Assembly (NCBI RefSeq): GCF_029433445.1
Contig: NZ_JAQTIC010000001.1
Location: 124,001 to 188,000 of the forward strand
Source of the DNA: Lactobacillus sp. ESL0701
GTDB taxonomy: Bacteria; Bacillota; Bacilli; Lactobacillales; Lactobacillaceae
Reading direction: 5' to 3'
Length of the DNA: 64,000 nucleotides
The notes beneath the pieces are model-generated. The model had not been told where the DNA came from. It made no database searches and saw only the letters and a program-made list of their open reading frames with translations. Both the position numbers and the translations under genes were made by a program. How positions within the stretch are numbered: position 1 is the first letter of the stretch; the number at the start of each line of letters is the position of its first letter. Below are positions 1 through 9,507 of the stretch, in pieces.

Positions 1-402
1 GTTAATATTGCTGTCATTACATTCCATGACAATCGGATTAACGCTACCAGTTGTAGTCCCGATTTCCGGATTTTCAGCGAGCATCTGTTTAACTAAGGCA
101 GTATAACCAGTCCCGACACTTAGCGTGTTGGTTAAGACCAGCGGTGTTTCAATAGTTCCGAGTTCTTCTACTTGAACCAGACCGGTGCTTTTGCCGAAAC
201 CGTTAATTACTTGAACTGCGGCGGGCATTTTTTCTCTAAAGATATTGTCTTGGCAAGGCTTGATTACTGTGACTCCAGTGTTTAGACGGTCAGTCTTGAC
301 TGTTTTGTGTCCGACAGTAATTCCAGCAACATCAGTAATTAAATTCTTTGGTCCTCTCTTGGCATCGCTGAGTGCGTTTAAAAGTGGTTTGTTAAGTCCC
401 AT
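1..402 (-). CDS. DmpA/P1-family peptidase (S58), N-terminal part
   Basis: The reading frame starts at an ATG (402 on the minus strand) behind a purine-rich AGAAAGAAG ribosome binding site and runs off the window start, so only about 134 N-terminal codons are visible. They encode a protein beginning MGLNKPLLNAL with the block ITDVAGITVGH followed by TGVTVI, which is typical of the P1/DmpA family of self-processing aminopeptidases (L-aminopeptidase/D-esterase, beta-peptidyl aminopeptidase). Members cleave themselves into two chains at a nucleophilic Ser or Thr. That region lies outside the window, so activity cannot be judged. The next gene upstream of it on the minus strand (427-1650) also resembles a peptidase and ends only 24 bases before this start, so the two are probably co-transcribed. 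Confidence 0.8.
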   Translation of the reverse strand, partial: MGLNKPLLNALSDAKRGPKNLITDVAGITVGHKTVKTDRLNTGVTVIKPCQDNIFREKMPAAVQVINGFGKSTGLVQVEELGTIETPLVLTNTLSVGTGYTALVKQMLAENPEIGTTTGSVNPIVMECNDSNIN

Positions 403-426
403 AATTTTTCTTCTTTCTTAAATATA

Positions 427-1650
427 CTACATAATTTCGATTGCCCATTGTCTAACATTATATGCTTGCATAAAAGTGGATTTTGTCAACCAATAATGAC
501 CGTCAATGGGGTCAGAAACATGAAACAAATCTTCACTGAAGCCATCTAATAAGACGGCGTGATTGTTTTTGTAAGTTTTGCCCCATGGGTAAGTGTCTGG
601 GTCTGGCGGCGTGAAATTGGTGGTGACATAAGTTAGAACTGGGTTGCCGCGTTTAATGGCGGCAATTAGTTCTGGCTCACTAGCACCATTCAAGTCACGC
701 AAAGTTGTAAATTTTTGTCCCCAAGTTAATAGCGCTGGCGGAAAAATCGCTTCAAAACGACCGGTTACGTTCTCGTAAGGTGAGCCGCCAAAGCCAAGAT
801 ATGGATTGTAGTCTGGGGATAGCGGCATCTCATCAATGAAAGTTTGGTAATTCGTTGTTTTCAGTTTGCCTTGATAATGCAGCCCCATTAGTAAAGCAGC
901 AGCTTCACAGCCATTTTGGATACCCCAAAACATTTGGTTAATATTTTCAGTAATAAGCAGCTGCGGCGATTGCGGTTTTAATTGCTGCGGGTAATCATGC
1001 AAAAGGCAATCTGTTGTTGGAATAAAAGTATCTGGTCCAATTTGCAGGTATTCATTACCAAATATATCTTCTTTAACTGCTGTGACTGAAAGCGGCTTGT
1101 TTGGCTTAATCATGTCGAAATTTTGTCCTAGATGATCGCGGGCAATTGAACCATGAGGATTGATAACTAGAGTTTTGGTTTGGCTTAGATCATGAGCACG
1201 CTTGATTAACGGCTCGCCATCAAGCCAGACATCACGTTTTTTAAGCCAAGTGCCATTAGAAGTCATTAACCAAGTTTGGTGAAATAAGTCCTCACCCTGA
1301 CCGAAAAATTGCAGGCTGCTTGCCAACGGTTGCTGTGTGAGCAATTGGTGCTGGTTAGAATAGGTATTTGTGCCATGTGGGTTTTTGATTTTTCCCCACT
1401 TAACTTGAGTAAAAAGGTCAAGCCCACTAAAGTAATTTAATTTTTCAAAATATGCATCATTAAATGATAATAAGCCTTGTGAAGTGTCAAAATAAATCTT
1501 TTTCTGATGATTTTTGACCAAATTATTAACTAAAAATTTTTGACCGATTTCACAGGTAGTACTAATTTGCAAATTCTCATTAATTAAAACGGCAGTTTGG
1601 TTATTAATAATAATTGTCTGAGGATTATGAAAGTGATAAATGATTTCCAT
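427..1650 (-). CDS. C39-like cysteine peptidase family protein
   Basis: A 407-residue protein with an ATG start behind AAGGAGTC. The N-terminal 230 residues match no domain I can name. The C-terminal part carries the papain-like C39 arrangement: a candidate nucleophile Cys248 in NGCEAAALLMG, His364 in NNHAVLLDGF and Asp380 in HVSDP. This resembles the YvpB-type peptidase_C39_2 domain found in many Firmicutes surface proteins. No signal peptide or membrane segment is visible, which is unusual because many relatives are secreted. It stands immediately upstream of the DmpA-family peptidase gene and is probably in one transcript with it. The substrate is unknown. Family assignment is fairly secure; peptidase activity is inferred only from the Cys-His-Asp pattern. 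Confidence 0.7.
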   Translation of the reverse strand: MEIIYHFHNPQTIIINNQTAVLINENLQISTTCEIGQKFLVNNLVKNHQKKIYFDTSQGLLSFNDAYFEKLNYFSGLDLFTQVKWGKIKNPHGTNTYSNQHQLLTQQPLASSLQFFGQGEDLFHQTWLMTSNGTWLKKRDVWLDGEPLIKRAHDLSQTKTLVINPHGSIARDHLGQNFDMIKPNKPLSVTAVKEDIFGNEYLQIGPDTFIPTTDCLLHDYPQQLKPQSPQLLITENINQMFWGIQNGCEAAALLMGLHYQGKLKTTNYQTFIDEMPLSPDYNPYLGFGGSPYENVTGRFEAIFPPALLTWGQKFTTLRDLNGASEPELIAAIKRGNPVLTYVTTNFTPPDPDTYPWGKTYKNNHAVLLDGFSEDLFHVSDPIDGHYWLTKSTFMQAYNVRQWAIEIM

Positions 1651-1738
1651 TCAAGACTCCTTCTAAATAATTAAATCTATCATAGCATATTATTTGCAAT
1701 TAGATTGCATTAAATCAAACAATTATTAATGCAGTATA

Positions 1739-1767
1739 TTGACAAATAGTATGTTTTGCCTTAATCT
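1739..1767 (+). promoter_or_regulatory. Sigma-A promoter of the permease/dipeptidase operon
   Basis: A consensus -35 box TTGACA (1739-1744) is separated by 17 bases from TAATCT (1762-1767). Transcription would start near 1774, leaving a leader of about 150 bases before the permease start at 1929. That leader holds a short ORF and a terminator-like hairpin, listed separately. Confidence 0.65.
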
Positions 1768-1840
1768 TTTTTTAAGTTAAATGGTAACGCAATAGAAGTT
1801 GCAGGACATTGTCTTGATTATCTAAGGAGCGCTAGCTAAT

Positions 1841-1885
1841 TTGTCTAAAATGATTAAATTTAGTCTCATTGTTTTGTTAGGATAA
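1841..1885 (+). CDS. Putative 14-residue leader peptide upstream of the permease
   Basis: AAGGAG at 1824-1829 precedes a TTG at 1841 that opens a 14-codon frame ending in TAA at 1883-1885; an in-frame ATG lies at 1850. The peptide, MSKMIKFSLIVLLG when TTG is read as Met, is rich in Leu, Ile and Val in its second half. The frame runs through the 5' arm of the hairpin at 1862-1892, so a translating ribosome would compete with that hairpin. This is the classic geometry of a leader-peptide attenuator, but the ORF is very short and chance cannot be excluded. Confidence 0.35.
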   Translation: MSKMIKFSLIVLLG

Positions 1886-1899
1886 TGAGGCTTTTGTTT
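1862..1899 (+). terminator. Terminator-like hairpin in the permease leader
   Basis: AGTCTCATT (1862-1870) pairs with AATGAGGCT (1884-1892) over nine pairs including one wobble, followed by TTTTGTTT. It lies between the promoter and the permease, so it would act as an attenuator rather than end an upstream gene. The U-tract is interrupted and may be weak. Confidence 0.45.
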
Positions 1900-1928
1900 G
1901 GGTTAGCTTGATTTTAAGAGGTGTTATT

Positions 1929-3299
1929 TTGAAGGAAAAAAGTGAAGAAAACGCGCCGCAGCTAAAGAAGTCGATTGGCGTGTTTGGTGGTAGTAATATT
2001 TTAATTGGGATCATGATTGGCTCAGGGATTTTTTACATTGGGTCATATGTTCTGCAGCGTTCGCAAATGTCAATGGGCTATGCGCTACTTGCATGGTTAA
2101 TTGGCGGTCTAGTTACTCTGATGGGGAGTTTGTGTTTTGCGGAATTAGGTGCTATGAATCCCGAAACTGGCGGTATCTATGTCTATCTGTCAGATGCTTA
2201 TTCACCAGTAGTTGGGTATATGTTTACTTTTCAAAGTATGGTGATTGGCGGTCCTGGTTCAATTGCGGCAATTGCGATTGCGCTGCCGATGGCCTTGACA
2301 AGCTTTTTCCATTTTAGTGATTTAACAGTAAAAATAATTGCCATTTTGTTAATTATTATTTTCACGGTTGTTAATTACTTTGGTGTTAATGTTGGCGAAT
2401 GGGTGCAAAATTTCTTCACGGTTTTGAAGGTTTTGCCGCTGGTCTTAATTATTGGCTTAGGTGTCTTCTTTGGTCACTATACGCCGAACTTATCATTGTC
2501 GTTTCCTGCTGGTAAAGGCAATGTAGTTGATATTATTCAGATGATCGCCTTTGCGGTCATCGCCTCGCTTTGGGCCTTTGAGGGCTGGACCAACCTCAAT
2601 ACGGTTGCTGGTGAAATGAAAAATCCGCAAAAGAATTTGCCTAAAGCATTAATCTTATCAGTTGGTTTTACAACTATTGTTTACGTGCTGTTCAACTTTG
2701 CGATATATCGTTCACTACCAGCTAAGGCAATTGCTAAGTCAATTAAGGCGGGACAATTGTATTTGGGTACTAATGTTGCGCAAACATTCATGGGCTATGC
2801 TGGTACGATTTTAGTTGCAGTTACAATGGTTTTGGCAATGATTAGTTCGCTAAATGGCATGATTTTAGCCTTTTCACGTTACTATTATGCCGTTGCCAAA
2901 GACGGTTTATTATGGAAAACATTTGAACATATCCATCCCAAATACCGCACCCCAGATCACGGTTTGATTATGCAGATGATTATCTCAATTGCCCTAGTTT
3001 TGACTCGGGACTTAAATGAACTTACTTCCTTAGTTGTCTTCAGTGGTGCAATTTTTAACTTGCTGTCAATTTTAGCTGTGCCGGTTTTGCGTTACCGTAA
3101 GCCAAATCTTGCTAGACCATATAAAGTTTGGGCTTATCCGTGGACAGTCATCATTGCTGTTATTGCCTTTTTGATTATTTTAATCAATAACTTCTTTGAT
3201 GATCCGGTAACTTCACTATTAGGTTTACTAATTCCGGCAATTTCTGTTGGTGTTTACTATTACTTTAGACACAAGTATCCAGTTAATGAGTTAAATTAG
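1929..3299 (+). CDS. APC-superfamily amino acid permease (LAT/SteT-like)
   Basis: A 12-helix amino acid transporter of about 456 residues. I place the start at TTG 1929 because AAGAGG lies seven bases before it; a frame from TTG 1908 has no such site. The first helix contains the APC signature IGIMIGSGIFYIG, and the fold continues with GGIYVYLSDAY and a helix-6 segment around FEGWTNLN, matching the LAT branch that includes the Bacillus Ser/Thr exchanger SteT. It probably imports or exchanges a neutral amino acid across the cytoplasmic membrane. The VanX-like dipeptidase gene follows after ten bases, so the pair may recycle D-Ala or related amino acids; this substrate link is inference. A leader ORF and hairpin precede it. 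Confidence 0.85.
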   Translation: MKEKSEENAPQLKKSIGVFGGSNILIGIMIGSGIFYIGSYVLQRSQMSMGYALLAWLIGGLVTLMGSLCFAELGAMNPETGGIYVYLSDAYSPVVGYMFTFQSMVIGGPGSIAAIAIALPMALTSFFHFSDLTVKIIAILLIIIFTVVNYFGVNVGEWVQNFFTVLKVLPLVLIIGLGVFFGHYTPNLSLSFPAGKGNVVDIIQMIAFAVIASLWAFEGWTNLNTVAGEMKNPQKNLPKALILSVGFTTIVYVLFNFAIYRSLPAKAIAKSIKAGQLYLGTNVAQTFMGYAGTILVAVTMVLAMISSLNGMILAFSRYYYAVAKDGLLWKTFEHIHPKYRTPDHGLIMQMIISIALVLTRDLNELTSLVVFSGAIFNLLSILAVPVLRYRKPNLARPYKVWAYPWTVIIAVIAFLIILINNFFDDPVTSLLGLLIPAISVGVYYYFRHKYPVNELN

Positions 3300-3309
3300 G
3301 GGGTAAGTA

Positions 3310-3897
3310 ATGACTAAAGAGAAAATTATCGCGGCCGCTAAGGCAATTAAGCCCGATCCAGCATTTTTGAATATTCAAACAGTTGATCCATCAATTATCG
3401 TGGATTTGAAATATGCCACGATGGATAATTTTACAAGTCATGTGATTTACGATTTTACAACAGCAATTGCTCGTGCTGGTACCGCTAGAAAATTGGGCGT
3501 GGCAGCTAAACTATTAAAAGAGCAGGGTTACCGGATTAAAGTTTGGGATGCTTTTCGACCAAGTACGGCTCAAATTAAAATGTACCAAGTTTATCCCCAT
3601 GATGAATGGGTGGCTGCACCTAATCCTAATTACAGCCATGAAAAGGGGGTTACCTTTGATCTGACAATTACGGATATGGCAGGGAATGAACTCTTGATGC
3701 AAAGTGGCTTTGATGATTTTACCGGTAAGGCTTTGCGTTCATATCCACGTACCAAGGAGCAGGAACATAATTACCAAATTTTAGATGATGCAATGGCGAA
3801 GGCTGGCTTTCATGGTTATGAAAGTGAATGGTGGGATTATCAAGATGATGATTCTGATTTATATCAGCCAGCACAAGCTGATCCTAATGATTATTAA
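3310..3897 (+). CDS. D-alanyl-D-alanine dipeptidase family protein (VanX/DdpX-like, M15D)
   Basis: A 195-residue protein behind a GGGGG-type ribosome binding site, ten bases after the permease. It has the M15D layout: an FRP segment with Arg83, the metal-site motif SHEKGVTFD with His110 and Asp117, and the C-terminal ESEWWDY block with Glu173. Classical VanX enzymes read EWWH at the last block, where the His is the third zinc ligand; here the position is Asp176. The family hydrolyses D-Ala-D-Ala in the cytoplasm for vancomycin resistance or murein recycling. No signal peptide is seen. The enzyme may use an altered metal site or another dipeptide. Family is confident; the exact substrate is not. 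Confidence 0.8.
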   Translation: MTKEKIIAAAKAIKPDPAFLNIQTVDPSIIVDLKYATMDNFTSHVIYDFTTAIARAGTARKLGVAAKLLKEQGYRIKVWDAFRPSTAQIKMYQVYPHDEWVAAPNPNYSHEKGVTFDLTITDMAGNELLMQSGFDDFTGKALRSYPRTKEQEHNYQILDDAMAKAGFHGYESEWWDYQDDDSDLYQPAQADPNDY

Positions 3898-3989
3898 GTA
3901 TATATGATTACTTATTTGGTAAATTTAACATAATATAAGTTAGCTATTTATATTAAAAATAATACTGATAAAAAATATGCAAATAACTA

Positions 3990-4018
3990 TTGAAATCGCT
4001 TTAATACTGATTTATAAT
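3990..4018 (+). promoter_or_regulatory. Promoter with overlapping cre site for the beta-glucoside regulon
   Basis: TTGAAA (3990-3995), 17 bases, TATAAT (4013-4018) makes a near-consensus sigma-A promoter. The 16 bases 3990-4005 read on the minus strand match the CcpA cre consensus with one mismatch, and they overlap the -35 box. CcpA binding here would repress the operon when preferred sugars are present. Confidence 0.65.
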
Positions 4019-4033
4019 TTTAAGAGTAAATAA

Positions 4034-4063
4034 GCGTGTTACTGATTCGATCAGGCATTAACC
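4034..4063 (+). promoter_or_regulatory. Ribonucleic antiterminator (RAT) upstream of licT
   Basis: The segment GTGTTACTG...CAGGCATTAACC has the arrangement of the RAT hairpin bound by BglG/SacY/LicT proteins. Its 3' end (AACC) is shared with the 5' arm of the terminator that follows, so the two folds exclude each other. The gene it controls encodes the antiterminator itself, which gives autoregulation. Confidence 0.85.
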
Positions 4064-4116
4064 TATAAATAAACAATAACTCATAATTTGCTATTGGTTA
4101 TTTGTAGGTTTTTTTA
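4060..4116 (+). terminator. Conditional terminator before licT
   Basis: AACCTATAAATAA (4060-4072) pairs with TTATTTGTAGGTT (4098-4110), with further pairing inward, and a run of seven T follows. It overlaps the RAT by four bases. Antiterminator binding would prevent this hairpin. Confidence 0.85.
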
Positions 4117-4135
4117 TTAAAAAGAGGTTAGCAAA

Positions 4136-5026
4136 GTGAAATTTGTCAAGAATTTTAATAACAATGCTGCTTTAGTGTCTGATGAATCCGGTGTTGACTG
4201 GGTTGTAATTGGTAATGGGATCGGCTTTGGCAAAAAAGCTGGCGACGAGATTGATGAGAGCAAGATCAGTCGACGGTTTGTTGCGGTTGAGAAGAATATT
4301 GAGTTAGCCAATAGTATCGGTGATATTGATACGCGTACATTAGCACTGACCACTGAGGTTATTCAACTTGCTTCGCAAAAATTGCAAACTAGGTTTTCTG
4401 ATTATCAATATTTCGCGTTAGCTGATCATATTGATTTTGTGCTTAAAAGAGCTGATGAAGGTATTGACTTGGGTCAAGAAACGGTCCGTTGGGAAATACA
4501 TAAACTATTCCCCAAAGAGTACGATGCAGCTCTTGCAGCAATTAAGTTGATTGAAGATAAGACAAATTTGACTTTGCCGCGTAGTGAAGCAGTTTATCTG
4601 ACATATCACTTTATTAATGCTGGTTCTGATCAAACTAAGCTGCAGGACACGATTAAGATTACTAAGTTAATCCATGGTGTCATTGCTATTATCGAGTATC
4701 AATATGGGATGCAGCTTGACACCGAATCATTTAGTTTTAACCGTTTTATGACGCATTTACGAGCATTTATGGTTCGACATATTTGCGGTATCAATGATGA
4801 TAGTGGGAGTGAGCTTGACCGGTCTTTACTGGAATTAATGAAAGTAAAGTATCGGATGGCTTATGACACGGTCTTAAAGATTGGCACTTATTTACAAAAG
4901 CAAGCTGGTTGGGAATTGCAGCCTGATGATCAGGTTTATCTGACTTTGCATGTTTGGCGGGTAACGCACAGGCAGAATAGTTCAGAACCTGATGATGAGG
5001 CTGAACAATTAACAACCGGCAAATAA
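4136..5026 (+). CDS. licT: BglG/LicT-family transcriptional antiterminator
   Basis: A 296-residue protein starting at GTG 4136, eight bases after AAAGAGG. Residues 1-55 form the CAT RNA-binding domain (FVKNFNNNAALV, GNGIGFGKKAGDEID). Two PTS regulation domains follow, with the phosphorylatable histidines at about His98 and His158 in PRD1 and His207 and His272 in PRD2. The protein binds the RAT hairpins in front of its own gene and of bglP and lets polymerase pass the terminators. PTS components phosphorylate the PRDs, so activity depends on beta-glucoside transport and on HPr. All expected domains and histidines are present. The divergence of a few CAT residues from LicT of Bacillus is normal for lactobacilli. 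Confidence 0.92.
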   Translation: MKFVKNFNNNAALVSDESGVDWVVIGNGIGFGKKAGDEIDESKISRRFVAVEKNIELANSIGDIDTRTLALTTEVIQLASQKLQTRFSDYQYFALADHIDFVLKRADEGIDLGQETVRWEIHKLFPKEYDAALAAIKLIEDKTNLTLPRSEAVYLTYHFINAGSDQTKLQDTIKITKLIHGVIAIIEYQYGMQLDTESFSFNRFMTHLRAFMVRHICGINDDSGSELDRSLLELMKVKYRMAYDTVLKIGTYLQKQAGWELQPDDQVYLTLHVWRVTHRQNSSEPDDEAEQLTTGK

Positions 5027-5038
5027 TATTGTTTATCT

Positions 5039-5068
5039 GGTGTGTTACTGGTAAGGCAGGCATTAACC
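5039..5068 (+). promoter_or_regulatory. RAT element upstream of bglP
   Basis: A second copy of the antiterminator target, GTGTGTTACTG...CAGGCATTAACCC, closely matching the element before licT. Its 3' AACCC is the first part of the following terminator arm. Expression of bglP, bglA and the phosphatase-like gene should therefore need LicT. Confidence 0.85.
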
Positions 5069-5135
5069 CGAGAACATGAGTAAATCCTTTGCTAACAGCT
5101 AGGTAATGCTTTTTATGTCCGCGGGTTTTATTTTG
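5065..5135 (+). terminator. Conditional terminator before bglP
   Basis: AACCCGAGAACAT (5065-5077) pairs with ATGTCCGCGGGTT (5115-5127) with two internal mismatches, followed by a T-rich tract. It is mutually exclusive with the RAT that overlaps its 5' arm. Confidence 0.8.
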
Positions 5136-5155
5136 TCTATTTTTTAGGAGGAATT

Positions 5156-7123
5156 ATGGCTTACGAAGATTTAAGTCAAAAGATTATCACCAATGTTGGT
5201 GGTAAGGACAACGTAGCCAGTGTTGTTCACTGTACAACACGGTTACGCTTTAAGTTGAAGGATGAAAAGAAGGCTAACGATGCTGCAATGAAATCAACCG
5301 ATGGGGTTATTTCATTGGTTAAATCTGGTGGGCAGTATCAAGTAGTTATCGGTAATAATGTAGCTGATGTTTACGATACTTTGATTAAGGTCGGTGGCTT
5401 TTCCGATGGCGGCGAAGTTGATGATGATTATGTTGATACCAGTAATATGAGTATCGCTGACCGCTTTATTGATCTGATTTCTGGTATTTTCAACCCAATC
5501 TTAGGACCAATGTGTGCGGCCGGAATGATTAAAGGTTTCAATGCCATGTTCGTTGCATTGGGCTGGGAAGCACAAACTTCAGGTACCTATGTAGTATTAA
5601 ATGCCATTGGCGACAGTTTGTTCTACTTCTTGCCAGTTATCTTAGGTATTTCTGCTGCTAAGAAGTTTAAGCTTGATGGTTACCTCGGCGCGACAATTGG
5701 TGCTGCACTTTGTTACCCAACAATTGTTGCAATGAATAGCAGTAAGACAACTCTGTTCACTTTATTCAAGGGAACAATTTTCCAAGCTCCAATCCACATG
5801 ACTTTCCTGGGTATTCCGGTAATTTCGATGAACTATACTTCATCAGTTATTCCGATTATCTTGGCTATTTGGTTTGCTTCCAAAGTACATAAATTAGCAC
5901 GGAAGATTATTCCTGACGTTGTTAAGACATTCCTAGTGCCATTTATGGTTCTGCTGATTACTATTCCAGTAACTTTTATCGTAATTGGACCAATTGCTAC
6001 TTGGCTTGGTAATGCAATCGCTGCTGGTGTTAGTGCCGTTTACAACTTCAGCCCAATCTTAGCTGGTGTTCTGATGGGTGCATTCTGGCAAGTATTCGTT
6101 ATCTTTGGTGTTCACTGGGGCTTTGTTGCCGTTATGATGACCAACATTGCAGCTATGGGTTATGACCCAATCTTAGGTTTATCACTTGCTGCATCATTTG
6201 CCCAAACTGGTGTTGTAGCTGCTATTATTTTCCAAACTAAGAACGAAAAGACTCGTAGTTTAGCTATTCCGGCTGTTGTTTCAGGAATCTTTGGTGTTAC
6301 TGAGCCAGCTATTTATGGTGTTACTTTACCGCGTAAGAAGCCGTTCTACATCAGTTGTATTGCTTCCGCAATCGGTGGTGGTTTAATCGGAATGTTTGGT
6401 ACTAAAGTTTACATTATGGCCGGAATGGGAATCTTCTCAATTCCAGACGCAATTAGTAAAAATGGTATCGACATGCGTGTTTATGGTTTGATTATTGCCA
6501 TGGCAGTTGCTACTGTTTTAGGTTTTGTAATGCAGATGTTATTCGGTAAGAGTAGTGTTGATGCTCCGCTTGATGGTGAAGCAGTTCCTGCTGGCGCAGC
6601 CGTTGCTGAAGGTAACGCTAACGCTGAAGTTGAAACCATTGCTAATGATGAAGCTGCTGATACTGCAGTTAAAGCTGAAGTAGTTGCTGCCCCATTAAAT
6701 GGTACAGTTGTTGATTTAAAAGATGTTAAAGATAAAGTATTTTCAAGTGGTGCCATGGGTCAAGGTGCCGCAATTGAACCAAGTGAAGGCAAAGTTTATT
6801 CACCAGTTAATGGTAAGATTGCCATGGTCTTCCCAACCGGACATGCGATTGGCTTAAGATCTGATAATGGTGCCGAAGTAATGATCCATATTGGTATGGA
6901 TACAGTTGAACTTGATGGTAAGGGCTTTAAGACCTTAGTTGAAAAGGATCAAACTGTTAAAGTTGGCGATCCATTAATTGAATTTGACATTGCTGCCATT
7001 AAAAAAGCCGGTTATGTTGTTACAACTCCAGTAATCGTAACTAATTCAAAGGACTATAATGATGTTAAGGTGCTTGCAGATGGTCAAGTTAAGGCCACTG
7101 ACGCCTTTATTGACTTAAAATAG
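5156..7123 (+). CDS. bglP: PTS beta-glucoside transporter, EIIBCA
   Basis: A 655-residue permease behind AGGAGG. Domain order is EIIB (residues 1-85, phosphocysteine Cys26 in VVHCTTRLRF), EIIC (about 110-460, roughly ten membrane segments), a low-complexity Ala/Glu/Val linker (about 465-510), and EIIA of the glucose type (about 510-655). EIIA keeps both active-site histidines, in TGHAIGL and in MIHIGMDTVEL (His578). The protein takes up and phosphorylates aryl-beta-glucosides or cellobiose-like sugars and signals to LicT. It is followed 21 bases later by the 6-phospho-beta-glucosidase gene. The exact sugar cannot be read from sequence; salicin, arbutin and cellobiose are the usual candidates. 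Confidence 0.92.
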   Translation: MAYEDLSQKIITNVGGKDNVASVVHCTTRLRFKLKDEKKANDAAMKSTDGVISLVKSGGQYQVVIGNNVADVYDTLIKVGGFSDGGEVDDDYVDTSNMSIADRFIDLISGIFNPILGPMCAAGMIKGFNAMFVALGWEAQTSGTYVVLNAIGDSLFYFLPVILGISAAKKFKLDGYLGATIGAALCYPTIVAMNSSKTTLFTLFKGTIFQAPIHMTFLGIPVISMNYTSSVIPIILAIWFASKVHKLARKIIPDVVKTFLVPFMVLLITIPVTFIVIGPIATWLGNAIAAGVSAVYNFSPILAGVLMGAFWQVFVIFGVHWGFVAVMMTNIAAMGYDPILGLSLAASFAQTGVVAAIIFQTKNEKTRSLAIPAVVSGIFGVTEPAIYGVTLPRKKPFYISCIASAIGGGLIGMFGTKVYIMAGMGIFSIPDAISKNGIDMRVYGLIIAMAVATVLGFVMQMLFGKSSVDAPLDGEAVPAGAAVAEGNANAEVETIANDEAADTAVKAEVVAAPLNGTVVDLKDVKDKVFSSGAMGQGAAIEPSEGKVYSPVNGKIAMVFPTGHAIGLRSDNGAEVMIHIGMDTVELDGKGFKTLVEKDQTVKVGDPLIEFDIAAIKKAGYVVTTPVIVTNSKDYNDVKVLADGQVKATDAFIDLK

Positions 7124-7138
7124 TTACAGAAAGGTTAG

Positions 7139-8590
<1,452 letters not shown>

Positions 8591-8603
8591 CTGGTAAATA
8601 ATT

Positions 8604-9431
8604 ATGAAAAAATGGATGAAAGCAGTTGTGTCATTCATTAGTGTATTTACGCTCTTTTTAGTTGGAACAAACGAAGTGTCTGCTAAGAGCAGTAAGGCAA
8701 ATAAACCAGTAGTTATTTATTTAACTCGTCATGGTGAAACTACTGCTAATGTAATGCACTTAGCTCAAGGCTGGAGCGATTATACTCTAACTGATAATGG
8801 TGTTAAGGGTGCTCAATATCTGGGAATGGGATTGAAGGGCACCAAGTTTAAAGCTGCGTATTCTGGTGATTTAACTCGTCAGGAAAAGACAGCTCAAGGT
8901 GCTTTGGACTATTCTGGTAATAAGAAGATCAAATTACAGATTGATTGGCGGCTTCGTGAATGCAATTATGGTAGTTATGAAGGTCGTCCAGATATTGCTA
9001 AAAATGTTCCTGAAATTGCAGCTTATTATGGTTACAGCAGTACTGAAGACTTTCAGGCTAAGACTGGTAAATTATTCCAAAATAAGATGCAAGATGGCTA
9101 CTATGCTTTAGATCAAGCTAATAAGTTAAATACTACTCTGCCGCAACAATATCGCGCAGAGCAGTCAACCGCGGTTCAAAAGCGAATGACGGAAGCATTA
9201 ACTGCTATTGCTAAAAAGTATCAAAAGAAGGGCGGTAATGTCCTTGTAGTTAGCTCAGGAATGTCGATTAATATGTTCTTGTCTGCTCAAGACTACCCAG
9301 AATATCAAGGCGTTGGGATAGCTAATGATGCTGTTACTAAGTTGACTTATAAAAATGGTAAATTTAAGTTAGCAGGACCAATTGGCGATTTGAAATATTT
9401 CAATGCTGGTAAAGAGATAGCTGATAAGTAA
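8604..9431 (+). CDS. Secreted histidine-phosphatase-superfamily protein with altered catalytic site
   Basis: A 275-residue protein starting 13 bases after bglA with a weak ribosome binding site, so probably translated from the same message. Residues 1-28 form a signal peptide (lysines, a hydrophobic stretch, then EVSA-KSS). The mature part has the phosphoglycerate-mutase fold motif TRHGETTAN with His43, and the LRECNYGSYEG block with the conserved Arg and Glu. The second catalytic histidine, normally VSHG near the C-terminus, is replaced: VLVVSSGMSIN puts Ser218 there. It may be inactive, or another residue may substitute. A secreted phosphatase-like protein in a beta-glucoside operon has no obvious role in the pathway; I do not assign one. 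Confidence 0.8.
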   Translation: MKKWMKAVVSFISVFTLFLVGTNEVSAKSSKANKPVVIYLTRHGETTANVMHLAQGWSDYTLTDNGVKGAQYLGMGLKGTKFKAAYSGDLTRQEKTAQGALDYSGNKKIKLQIDWRLRECNYGSYEGRPDIAKNVPEIAAYYGYSSTEDFQAKTGKLFQNKMQDGYYALDQANKLNTTLPQQYRAEQSTAVQKRMTEALTAIAKKYQKKGGNVLVVSSGMSINMFLSAQDYPEYQGVGIANDAVTKLTYKNGKFKLAGPIGDLKYFNAGKEIADK

Positions 9432-9461
9432 TAAAATTTTACAAAACCCTTTCAAAAAAGA

Positions 9462-9503
9462 AAAAAAGTCTAGTCACAGAATAATTGTGACTAGACTTTT
9501 TTG
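9462..9503. terminator. Bidirectional terminator
   Basis: AAAAGTCTAGTCACA pairs with TGTGACTAGACTTTT around a short loop, with A- and T-runs on both sides. It can end the bgl operon on the plus strand and the MFS gene on the minus strand. Confidence 0.9.
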
Positions 9504-9507
9504 ATTG

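Noticed and set aside
1908-1928. TTG at 1908 as start of the LAT permease
   Set aside because: The only ribosome site (AAGAGG) lies between 1908 and 1929 and is well spaced for 1929.
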